A stretch of 64,000 bases of DNA from Dongia mobilis (GTDB lineage Bacteria > Pseudomonadota > Alphaproteobacteria > Dongiales > Dongiaceae), in the NCBI RefSeq assembly GCF_004363235.1, contig NZ_SNYW01000013.1:1-64000 (forward strand). The letters run 5' to 3'. Positions 25,698 through 33,420 of this stretch are shown here, one piece after another (within the stretch, counting starts at the first letter, position 1; every line of letters starts with the position of its first letter). The position numbers were made by a program, and so were the translations under genes. The notes beneath the pieces were generated by a model. It saw nothing but the letters and a program-made list of their open reading frames with translations. It searched no databases and was not told where the DNA came from.

Positions 25698-26792
25698 CTA
25701 CTTCGTCAGAATTTGGACGTGCTGCGGCCGTAACGCGAATTGTAGCGGGCCGCCATCGCCAGGCAGGGGCCGAGCTTGGGCATCGTGGATCGTCACCTCG
25801 CTGCCGTCGACCAGCCGCACGATATGTTCCATGCGGTTGCCGAGGAACATGCTTTGCACATGGATGCCCGACACCAGGCTGGCGTCCGTATAGCCGTTGA
25901 CCTGCATCAGCGCCCGGTCGGCACGAAAGACAGCGGTAACCTCCTGGCCTGGCACCAGTGATTCCTCGGCATGGGCACCAAGATGCGTTCCATCGGCGAG
26001 CCGCAGCAGAACTTCGCTGCCGGTAACCTTCTCCACACGCGCCGAAATCAGGTTCTTGGCACCGATGAACTGGGCAACGAACCGCGTCCGCGGGCGCTCA
26101 TAGATTCCCTCCGGCGTGTCGTACTGGATCAGCCGGCCGCCGCTCATCACCGCCACCATGTCGCTCATCGACAAGGCCTCGTCCTGGTCGTGGGTGACAT
26201 AGATGAAGGTCTTGCCAAGCTCGCGGTGGATCCGCTTCAGCTCGGCCTGGGTGGAACGGCGCAGCGATGCATCGAGGGCACCCAGCGGTTCGTCGAACAG
26301 CACCACCGGCGGCTCCGTCGCCAGCGCTCGCGCCAGGGCCACGCGCTGGCGCTGGCCACCGGACAATTGATGCGGCATCCGCTTGCGCATCTCGCCCAGA
26401 CGCACGATGTCGAGATAGGTGGCGACCCGCCGCCTGATTTCGTCCGCGCTCAGCTTGCCGCGCATGCGCTTCAGCCGGAGACCGAAGGCGACATTTTCCT
26501 CGACGCTCATATGCGGAAAGAGCGCCAGGTCCTGGAACATCATCCGCATGTCGCGATGCGAGGCCGGCAGATGCGTGATGTCCGCCCCGTCGAACAGGAC
26601 CCGGCCGCTGGTCGGGCTTTCCAGCCCCGCGACAATGCGCAGGGTCGTCGTCTTGCCGCAACCGCTGGAGCCCAGCAGGGATACGAATTGCCCCGCGGCG
26701 ATTTCCAGACTGACATCGTCCACGGCCAGGTGGCCAGACTGGCCGTCGCCGAAGGTCTTCCTAAGGTTCTGGAGTGAGATCGTGGCGGACAT
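25698..26792 (-). CDS. ABC transporter ATP-binding protein, spermidine/putrescine type (PotA-like)
   Basis: A 364-residue ATPase. Walker A is GSSGCGKT (41-48), the signature LSGGQ (142-146), Walker B VVLFDEP (162-168) and the switch region VTHDQDEALSMSD. The C-terminal TOBE domain ends FALRPQHVQIL. It powers import with the two permeases and the binding protein, and it lies 41 bases after the binding-protein stop. Confidence 0.92.
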   Translation of the reverse strand: MSATISLQNLRKTFGDGQSGHLAVDDVSLEIAAGQFVSLLGSSGCGKTTTLRIVAGLESPTSGRVLFDGADITHLPASHRDMRMMFQDLALFPHMSVEENVAFGLRLKRMRGKLSADEIRRRVATYLDIVRLGEMRKRMPHQLSGGQRQRVALARALATEPPVVLFDEPLGALDASLRRSTQAELKRIHRELGKTFIYVTHDQDEALSMSDMVAVMSGGRLIQYDTPEGIYERPRTRFVAQFIGAKNLISARVEKVTGSEVLLRLADGTHLGAHAEESLVPGQEVTAVFRADRALMQVNGYTDASLVSGIHVQSMFLGNRMEHIVRLVDGSEVTIHDAQARPLPGDGGPLQFALRPQHVQILTK

Positions 26793-26833
26793 CGTCGCTG
26801 CTTCGTGTTTTCTGGTCGTTGTTCAGGCCATCA

Positions 26834-27910
26834 TTACTGGGCGGTCTCGGCCTTCACCTGATTCCAGATTTCGAGATAAGCACCGCGCCGCGGCACCGGT
26901 TGCCACCACGAGATGCTCTTCTGGACTTCCGGATCGCCGGTCCCCAGCTTGGTGAGCAACGCGAGCGCTTCCGGCTCAAGCATGTCGAAGGATTTGGCGT
27001 TGGCAAAGGCATAGCCGGTCAGCTTCGAGGCCAGCGCCTGGGATTCCGGCGACGAGATCCAGTCAAGCCAGGCATAGACGCAGGGATTTTCGCTGGCGCC
27101 CTTGACGATCATCCAGCTGTCGGACCAGCCACCGCTGCCTTCCTGGGGCAGCACTTCCTTGAGGCTGTCGGCACTCTGCGCCCACAGGCCGGAGACGGCC
27201 AATTCGGTGGTGTTGCCGCCGACCACTTCTTTCTGCATGTAAAGCTGCTGGAACTCGGCATCGCTGGTCCAGAACTTGCGAATGTTCGGCTTCAGGGCGA
27301 TGAGCGCATCGCGCGTCTTCTGCAGCTCCTCATCGGTCATGTTGTAGACGTCCTTCACGCCGATATATCGCGCAGCGACATATAGTGTCTCTAGGTTGTC
27401 CCACATGGCGAGCTTGCCCTTGAGGCGTTCGTCCCACAGCACCGAAACCGAGGCCGGCGCGTCCGGAATAACATTGCTGTCCAACACCAGGCGCAGGAAT
27501 CCGTAACCATACGGCACGCCGTAGAGATCGTTATCCTTGACCAGCCAAGAGGGCGACTGGAAGACCGGGAAGTAATCGGCAAGATGCGGTAGTTTCGACT
27601 TGTCGATCGGCTCCACCGCACCGGCATCGATCAGCGTCATAGTGGCGTCGTTGGACGGCGAGACCAGGTCGATCGTGGCCGAACCGGATGCCAGGGTCTT
27701 GGCGATGATTTCATCATTCGAGCTGACATAGGTGGGCTCCACCACGCAGCCGGTCTTCTCGGTGAAAGGCGCCACGACCAGGTCGTCGGAATAGCCTTCC
27801 CAGGTGAGCAGGGCGAGGCTGCCCTCGGCGGCTGCATGCTGCGATGCAGCAAGAACGCCCAACGTTAGGACAGCGCCGGCGGCCAGACCTTGAATTTTAA
27901 CGTTTCCCAT
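26834..27910 (-). CDS. Periplasmic binding protein, spermidine/putrescine type (PotD/PotF-like)
   Basis: A 358-residue exported protein. The signal peptide (IQGLAAGAVLTLGVLAASQHAAA) is cleaved near residue 28, and the mature protein opens SLALLTWEGYSDD, the hallmark LxWxxY motif of the polyamine-binding branch. The Asp and aromatic residues typical of the ligand pocket are scattered (DLYGVPYGYGFL, DNLETLYVAARYIG). First gene of the eight-gene leftward operon, it faces the GlxA-type regulator across a 233-base promoter region. Ligand: a polyamine, betaine or opine-like cation is plausible. Confidence 0.9.
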   Translation of the reverse strand: MGNVKIQGLAAGAVLTLGVLAASQHAAAEGSLALLTWEGYSDDLVVAPFTEKTGCVVEPTYVSSNDEIIAKTLASGSATIDLVSPSNDATMTLIDAGAVEPIDKSKLPHLADYFPVFQSPSWLVKDNDLYGVPYGYGFLRLVLDSNVIPDAPASVSVLWDERLKGKLAMWDNLETLYVAARYIGVKDVYNMTDEELQKTRDALIALKPNIRKFWTSDAEFQQLYMQKEVVGGNTTELAVSGLWAQSADSLKEVLPQEGSGGWSDSWMIVKGASENPCVYAWLDWISSPESQALASKLTGYAFANAKSFDMLEPEALALLTKLGTGDPEVQKSISWWQPVPRRGAYLEIWNQVKAETAQ

Positions 27911-28051
27911 CGAGTAGCACTCCTGTGACTAGGGGCGTTTTTAAGCCATTGTTATTACGCGTCTTTCATCAGAGAAACCATCACCCAAGGAGTTGGGAAT
28001 GCTTCTCCCTGATCACGTTCAACGCAGATTAACATTGAGTTTTGCGGTGTG

Positions 28052-28121
28052 TTTTGCATTCTACGCAGTATTTTTTGCATAGAGCGCACTAACTGGCACC
28101 AAATTCTGCTGCAATGCAGCA
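28052..28121. promoter_or_regulatory. Possible regulator binding sites between PotD-like and AraC-type genes
   Basis: TTTTGCAT occurs at 28052-28059 and 28073-28080, 21 bases apart (two helical turns), which suits dimeric AraC-type binding. A perfect palindrome TGCTGCA-A-TGCAGCA follows at 28107-28121, close to the start at 28144. Both could control the divergent genes. Confidence 0.4.
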
Positions 28122-28143
28122 TACCTAACCTACAAGGAATGGC

Positions 28144-29517
28144 ATGCAGTCAGTTGTTTACGTCCTGGTTGTGCCCCCCGTCAGCGATCTCGATTGTGCC
28201 CTGGTCCTGGACATTCTGCGGCTGACGAACCGCGTTGCCGGCGAGGCGCTGTTCACCGTCAGGATTTTGACGCCGAACAGCCAGCCGGTGATGGCGACCA
28301 ATGGTCGGCCGATCATTCCAAATGCCACCTATCCGGAGGATTTCCGCGACCTTCTCATCGTCCTCAACAACCTCAAGCCAAGCGACCAAGACGAGGACGC
28401 GACCGTGCGCGTGCTGCGTCGTGCCGCACGCAGCGGCGCAATCATCATGGGGATCGAATATGGCGCATTGCTGATGGCGCGCAGCGGTATCCTCGACGAC
28501 CATCGGGCTACCACGCATTTCGATTGCCTGCCGATGGCACAGGAGAGCTTTCCAAACGTCCATTTCGGCGAGGAGCTCTACGTAAAGGATCGCAATTGCT
28601 TCACCTGCGCCGGCCATCTTGCGATCGTTGACATGATGTTGCACTACATCAAGAGCAATCTCTCCGAAACGGTGGCCGCGACGCTGGCTTCCGAGCTCCT
28701 GGCTCCCGAGATCCGGCAGCCGCAGACGCCGCAGCGCGTCAGCCTGCTGGATCCCTTCAGCACGCAACGCGATCCGCGACTCAAGAAGGCGATCATCGAG
28801 ATGCAGAACAATCTGGAATCGCCCCTATCCCTGAACGAAATCGCCGACCGCGTCGGCATCTCGGCTCGCCAGCTGCAGAATTTGTGGCGCACCAAGCTGG
28901 GTTCCTCGCACAACGAATACTACCAGGATCTGCGCCTCGATCGCGCTCGGTCGCTGCTGCTAAATACCGACATGCAGATCGGCGAGATTGCCATCATCAG
29001 CGGGTTCTCGTCGTCGGCGACCTTCTCGCGCGCCTTCAAGAGTCGCAGCGGCAGTAATCCGCGCGATTTTCGCGCCGAACACCAGAACTCGCTCTCGCCG
29101 ATGATCCAGCGCAATGCGCTGCGCACCATCAGCAGCATCGCCGAGCGCAATGCCGGCTTTCTCTACCGCTGCCTAAACGACCATCCCTATACCGTTCTCT
29201 ACGTGACGCGGGGAATCGAACGCCTGCTGGGATACTCGGCGGCCACTTTCATCAACAGTCCCACGCGCAACATGTCGTCCGTGATACACCCTGACGATCT
29301 CGAGCCGATGCGTCGAATTGTCGACACCGCACTTGAGAGCAACAATAACTGGGATATCGAGTTCCGCTACCGACATAGAGACGGGCACATCGTCTGGGTG
29401 CATGAGGTCGGCTGCGGCGTGTTCGACAACAATGGTCGACTGATTTATCTCGAAGGCATGATCGTCAGGAACCTCAATCCACCGGACCAGTATATAGACG
29501 CCTTGAGTTCAGATTAA
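28144..29517 (+). CDS. GlxA-type regulator with unusual domain set: GATase1-like, AraC helix-turn-helix, PAS
   Basis: A 457-residue regulator with three modules. Residues 1-185 form a DJ-1/PfpI-like (GATase1) domain (VYVLVVPPVSDLDCALVLDI), without the catalytic Cys at the usual elbow (IIMGIEYGALLM). The AraC-type DNA-binding domain spans about 215-310 (SLNEIADRVGISARQLQNLW, then GEIAIISGFSSSATFSRAFK). A PAS domain covers about 330-445 (HPYTVLYVTRGIERLLGYSA and FRYRHRDGHIVWVHEVG). GATase1-AraC regulators include those for carnitine and betaine use; a C-terminal PAS is not part of their normal layout. RBS AAGGA lies before the ATG. It is divergent from the Pot-PhyH-Aco operon and upstream of the amidohydrolase. 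Confidence 0.85.
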   Translation: MQSVVYVLVVPPVSDLDCALVLDILRLTNRVAGEALFTVRILTPNSQPVMATNGRPIIPNATYPEDFRDLLIVLNNLKPSDQDEDATVRVLRRAARSGAIIMGIEYGALLMARSGILDDHRATTHFDCLPMAQESFPNVHFGEELYVKDRNCFTCAGHLAIVDMMLHYIKSNLSETVAATLASELLAPEIRQPQTPQRVSLLDPFSTQRDPRLKKAIIEMQNNLESPLSLNEIADRVGISARQLQNLWRTKLGSSHNEYYQDLRLDRARSLLLNTDMQIGEIAIISGFSSSATFSRAFKSRSGSNPRDFRAEHQNSLSPMIQRNALRTISSIAERNAGFLYRCLNDHPYTVLYVTRGIERLLGYSAATFINSPTRNMSSVIHPDDLEPMRRIVDTALESNNNWDIEFRYRHRDGHIVWVHEVGCGVFDNNGRLIYLEGMIVRNLNPPDQYIDALSSD

Positions 29518-29644
29518 TAGGGGCATGCACCCTGCTTGCACAGGCAGAGTGAAGACGACGTGTGGCTGAGAAGCGGTGAAACTGCAAATAGATCTCTTAC
29601 CGGCAATTCCGAGGTGGATCCTGAGTGAGAGGCGGAGAGACTGA

Positions 29645-31057
29645 ATGAAGGCAGACGACGAGCACAAGCTCAAAGAGACTGCAGACGCAGCGCGCCGCCA
29701 CTGGCTGGCGATCCGGCCGCAGATCGAGCGGCAGTTCCAGGCTTTGTGGCAGCTGGCCGAGCTGCCCAACATGGAGTTCCGGTCCGCCACAATTCTGGCC
29801 GACTGGCTGGAAGAGCATGGCTTTACCGTTTCACGGCACGTCTGCGGCATCCCAACGGCCTTCACGGCAAGCTATCGGCACGGCGACGGACCCTGCATAG
29901 CCCTTCTGGCTGAGTATGATGCCCTGCCCGGCACCGGCAATATGGCCGTGCCGCGGCGCGAGGCGACAGGCCTGCCAGGCGGACATGCCTGCGGCCACAA
30001 CCATATCGGTCCGGCAAACATCGGCGCAGCCATCGCCGCTGCCCATGCCATGGCAGAGACCGGCATCGACGGCCACATTCTGGTGATCGGCTGTCCGTCC
30101 GAGGAAATCGTCTGGGGAAAGATCGCGCTGCTGCGGGAAGGCGCTTTTGATCAAGCCGATGCAATACTCACCTCCCATGGCGATTACCAGAACGGCGCTG
30201 TGTCGCGGCCCTGCCAATCGGTGGTAAGCGGTGAGTTCGTGTTCCTGGGCGAGTCCGGCCATGGCGGCACCGTAAGGCGCCAGAATGCGCTGGATGCCGC
30301 CGAACTGGCGATCCAGTCGGTCGAGCGCCTGCGGGCGCATCATTTTCCGGACACGGCGGCCGAGCATGTCATGCGCCTCGGTGGCCGCATCCCCAACGTG
30401 ACCCCCGACGAGGCTCGCGTCTGGATGACGACGCGGCAGGTGGATTTCGAGCGTGCCGAAGCCGTCTATCAGTTCATCCGCGGCATCTCCGATAAGGCCG
30501 CAACCATGTGCGGCGTCGGCTTCCGCGAACAGTTCATCACCGCGACCCGAGGCTACCTTGCCAACGACACACTGGCTGAGCTGCTGCAGCGGCGCATGGA
30601 CGAGATCGGACCGCCGCGCTGGTCCGATGCCGACCTTGCCTGGATGCAGGAACTGGTTCACGCGATTCGCCCAGGCGAGCGGATGAAGCTCGACCGCGAT
30701 ACGCGCCTGCATCGCGTCGGCCATGATCTTTATGGCCAGGATGATGGCGAGGCGAGCTGGCGGATTCCGCTTGGCCGGGTGAATTGGGCCGTGCCGGAAC
30801 AGGTGCCGCTTCACAATTGGTCGTTCGCCGCCCTTTCAGGGCACACCGCGAGCCATGCGGGTCCGTTGATGGCGTCGGAGGTCCTGACCCTGGGGACACT
30901 TGACCTTATTCAGTCTCCAGCCACCGTCGCACAGGCGAAGGCCGAGCTTGCACGCCGTATCGCCGGACGCACGATTGGCGAGCCGAGAATCGGCGCCTGG
31001 CACACCATGACGGAAGCGCCAGACTCGTTCTGGGACGCGACATGGGTGGAAAGTTGA
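29645..31057 (+). CDS. M20-family amidohydrolase/peptidase (AbgB-like)
   Basis: A 470-residue metal-dependent amidohydrolase. The metal-site motif is GGHACGHNHIGPANIGAA near 115, preceded by IALLAEYDALPGTGN and followed by GCPSEEIVWGKIALLREGAF, in which the Glu pair should act as base and ligand. The dimerisation (lid) domain covers about 200-330. The C-terminal metal ligand region is ALSGHTASHAGPLMAS. It resembles p-aminobenzoyl-glutamate hydrolase subunit B and related amide hydrolases that remove acyl groups from amino compounds. RBS GGAGAG lies before ATG 29645. Its 3' end overlaps the CobW-type GTPase gene by 16 bases, implying translational coupling. Confidence 0.87.
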   Translation: MKADDEHKLKETADAARRHWLAIRPQIERQFQALWQLAELPNMEFRSATILADWLEEHGFTVSRHVCGIPTAFTASYRHGDGPCIALLAEYDALPGTGNMAVPRREATGLPGGHACGHNHIGPANIGAAIAAAHAMAETGIDGHILVIGCPSEEIVWGKIALLREGAFDQADAILTSHGDYQNGAVSRPCQSVVSGEFVFLGESGHGGTVRRQNALDAAELAIQSVERLRAHHFPDTAAEHVMRLGGRIPNVTPDEARVWMTTRQVDFERAEAVYQFIRGISDKAATMCGVGFREQFITATRGYLANDTLAELLQRRMDEIGPPRWSDADLAWMQELVHAIRPGERMKLDRDTRLHRVGHDLYGQDDGEASWRIPLGRVNWAVPEQVPLHNWSFAALSGHTASHAGPLMASEVLTLGTLDLIQSPATVAQAKAELARRIAGRTIGEPRIGAWHTMTEAPDSFWDATWVES

Positions 31058-32052
31058 GCCAGACCCTCCCGGATCCAGCTGCGGTTCCACTGTTCCGCCA
31101 GGCGGCAATTCCGGTGGTCATTGTCACCGGCTTTCTGGGCAGCGGCAAGACGACTCTGATCCGCGACCTGCTCACCAATGGCGGCCTGACGGATACCGCA
31201 ATCATCGTCAGCGAATTCGGCGAAATCGGCCTCGACCACCTGATTGTCCGCGAAGTCGGCGACCAGATCGTCCTGCTCGAGAATGGATGCCTGTGCTGCG
31301 GGCAATCCGGCGATCTCGCCCAGGCATTGAGGATGCTGCTCGAAGAGAGCGAACGTGGTGGCATCCCACCCTTCGCGCGGGTCGTCATCGAGACCTCCGG
31401 ACTTGCCGATCCGTTGCCGATCCTGCAGACTTTCCTGGCCGATCCGCTACGCTTCAGCCGCTACCGGCCCGCGTCGATCGTGACGGTGGTGGACGCGGTG
31501 CTCGGCGTCGGCATCCTTGCAAGCCATGATACAGCGCGCCGCCAACTCGCGCTGGCCGATCACGTCATCGTGACCAAGCTCGACCTCCCCGCCGCTGATC
31601 TCCGTGGAACGACAGCGGCGATCAGCGGACTGACTGATACCGGTATGTTCCATTCAGGCAGGGACACTCTGCCCTGGCAGGAATTTTTTGCGACAATACC
31701 GAGTGGGATCGGCAATGTGTCAATGGAAGGGTTACAGCCTCATAGCCAACTCTATCATACGCGTTCAGCACGGATCGAGACGGACCTGGATCCTGTGCAT
31801 TTAAGTCGCTGGATCGCCCGGTTGACCGGACAGCACGGTACCGAGGTGCTACGCGTCAAGGGTTTGCTGCCGATTGTCGGCGAAGAGCGCCCGGTGATCC
31901 TTCAGATGTCGCGGCATCTGGTTCATCAGCACCAGCGCCTGACCGAGTGGCCAGAGGCTAGGCGCCAAGGTTTCGTGACCATAATCTGCGATGGTGCCAC
32001 ACCCGACCTACCGGCGCACCTGATCAACGCATTGGACTTGGTCTGCCACTGA
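31042..32052 (+). CDS. CobW/COG0523-family GTPase (putative metallochaperone)
   Basis: A 336-residue G3E-family GTPase. Walker A is GFLGSGKTT (30-38), the family metal-binding motif GCLCC is at 82-86, Walker B-like VIETSGLADP is near 115, and the base-recognition VTKLDLPAAD is near 175. The C-terminal domain is of CobW_C type (GLLPIVGEERPVILQMSRHL). These proteins deliver Zn or other metals to client enzymes. The 16-base overlap with the M20 amidohydrolase suggests that the hydrolase may be its client. No zinc-uptake regulator site was identified. Confidence 0.88.
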   Translation: MGGKLSQTLPDPAAVPLFRQAAIPVVIVTGFLGSGKTTLIRDLLTNGGLTDTAIIVSEFGEIGLDHLIVREVGDQIVLLENGCLCCGQSGDLAQALRMLLEESERGGIPPFARVVIETSGLADPLPILQTFLADPLRFSRYRPASIVTVVDAVLGVGILASHDTARRQLALADHVIVTKLDLPAADLRGTTAAISGLTDTGMFHSGRDTLPWQEFFATIPSGIGNVSMEGLQPHSQLYHTRSARIETDLDPVHLSRWIARLTGQHGTEVLRVKGLLPIVGEERPVILQMSRHLVHQHQRLTEWPEARRQGFVTIICDGATPDLPAHLINALDLVCH

Positions 32053-32092
32053 AAAACTATCATCGGCAGCATTTGTCATCCGTGCGCAGAAC

Positions 32093-32362
32093 ATGCAGGA
32101 TATAGGGCTCGCGGAGCTTCGACGATTCGATCGAATCTTCCCGATCCGGCCCAACCATCGTAACTGGAATTTTCGAGCTATCCTTGACCTAAATTCCGGG
32201 GAGCAGATCAAGCAGCAACTCGTCCACGATGACAGCGACTTGGTGGTCCTCGTCTTCAACAAATATGTGAGCGCACTGTCCAAGCAACTTTCCCACGAAG
32301 AAGTCGTCGGGACCTGGGACTTGGATGGTTTAGAAGTGGCCGAGCTCTGGCAGTTTACCTAA
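32093..32362 (+). CDS. Small hypothetical protein (doubtful)
   Basis: An 89-residue frame (MQDIGLAELRRFDRIFPIRP onward) with a fairly normal amino-acid mix and a hydrophobic core DSDLVVLVFNKYVSALS. No Shine-Dalgarno sequence is visible and no family is recognised; a similar-length frame exists on the other strand. If not coding, 32053-32493 is simply a convergent spacer. Confidence 0.3.
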   Translation: MQDIGLAELRRFDRIFPIRPNHRNWNFRAILDLNSGEQIKQQLVHDDSDLVVLVFNKYVSALSKQLSHEEVVGTWDLDGLEVAELWQFT

Positions 32363-32493
32363 TTCCCGGTCGCGAGGTAGTTCACATCCACCTCGCCTCT
32401 TCTCGCGATGGCTTGGCAGTTCACACCCCTCGCACGCAGAGGTTTTTACGCTCCGCCAACAGCACTTTAAGCGGCCAATGCCCAGTCTGATGT

Positions 32494-33420
32494 TCAATCT
32501 TTTCCCATGAAATTGACGACCTTCAGAATAGCGACGAGGTTGTCGTCGCGGATGCGTTCCATTTCGTGGATAGTGAGGTGGCCGGATTGGGCATCGGACT
32601 GGTCAGAGATGGTTTTGACAAGGGCGTCGTCCAGTGTCGGTACGTCCATGAGCTTGCTGAAGGGGGCTTCGAGATAGGGGCCGAACTGGCTGAGGAAATG
32701 GGCGAAGCCGCCTTCACCGCCAGCCATGCGGCAGGTGTCGAAGGGACCCATGATGGCATAGCGCAGGCCGAAGCTGTAGCGCACGGCGTCGTCGACTTCC
32801 TTAGTTGTAGCGAAACCGTCCTTCACCATCCAGAGCGCCTCGCGCCAGATCGCTTCCTGCAAGCGATTGGCGATGAAGCCGTCGATCTCGCGCTTCATCG
32901 CCAAAGGCTTCATGCCAATTTTTGTCATGATGCAGGTGGCGAGATCTATTGCCGCGGGCTTCGTATGTGGCGAGGGGACGACCTCCACCAGCGGCAGCAG
33001 ATATACCGGGTTGAAAGGATGGGTGACGAGGAAGCGCTCGGGGTACTTCCTGCCCTCCTGTAGCAGTGAGGGGGCGAGGTAGGATGTGGAAGAACCGATC
33101 ACGGTATCCTTCGCCCCATGCTTCTCGATCTCGGCATACATCGCGCGCTTGATCTCGAGTTTCTCCGGCAGCGATTCCTGGATCCAGTCGGCGTCCTGCA
33201 ATGCCTCTGCAAGCGAGGTGAAGATGAACCGGCCTTCGGCGGGCAGGCCGGTCTTCTCGTAGAGGCGCGGCAGGCAACGGCGGGCGCTTTCCAAGATCGC
33301 CTCGACCTTGCGCGCGGCATCTGGCGCCGGGTCGACGATGGCGACGTCCCACCCGTTCAATATGAACCGCGCGGCCCAGCCGCCGCCGATAACACCGCCG
33401 CCGATAATGGCTGCTTTCAT
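32494..33420 (-). CDS. L-carnitine dehydrogenase-like 3-hydroxyacyl dehydrogenase
   Basis: A 308-residue NAD-dependent enzyme. The Rossmann motif is AAIIGGGVIGGGWAARFIL (3-21), DADWIQESLPEKLEIKRAMY is near 80, and SSTSYLAPSLLQEG is near 110. The pattern IQES.PE.L..K and GSSTS..P..LQ matches carnitine 3-dehydrogenases better than 3-hydroxybutyryl-CoA dehydrogenases. The catalytic His is expected in LVTHPFNPVYLLPLVEVV. The start overlaps the ligase stop by 4 bases. It has no C-terminal thioesterase domain, which is present in some relatives. Expected reaction: carnitine to 3-dehydrocarnitine, or the same step on a similar beta-hydroxy acid. Confidence 0.8.
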   Translation of the reverse strand: MKAAIIGGGVIGGGWAARFILNGWDVAIVDPAPDAARKVEAILESARRCLPRLYEKTGLPAEGRFIFTSLAEALQDADWIQESLPEKLEIKRAMYAEIEKHGAKDTVIGSSTSYLAPSLLQEGRKYPERFLVTHPFNPVYLLPLVEVVPSPHTKPAAIDLATCIMTKIGMKPLAMKREIDGFIANRLQEAIWREALWMVKDGFATTKEVDDAVRYSFGLRYAIMGPFDTCRMAGGEGGFAHFLSQFGPYLEAPFSKLMDVPTLDDALVKTISDQSDAQSGHLTIHEMERIRDDNLVAILKVVNFMGKD

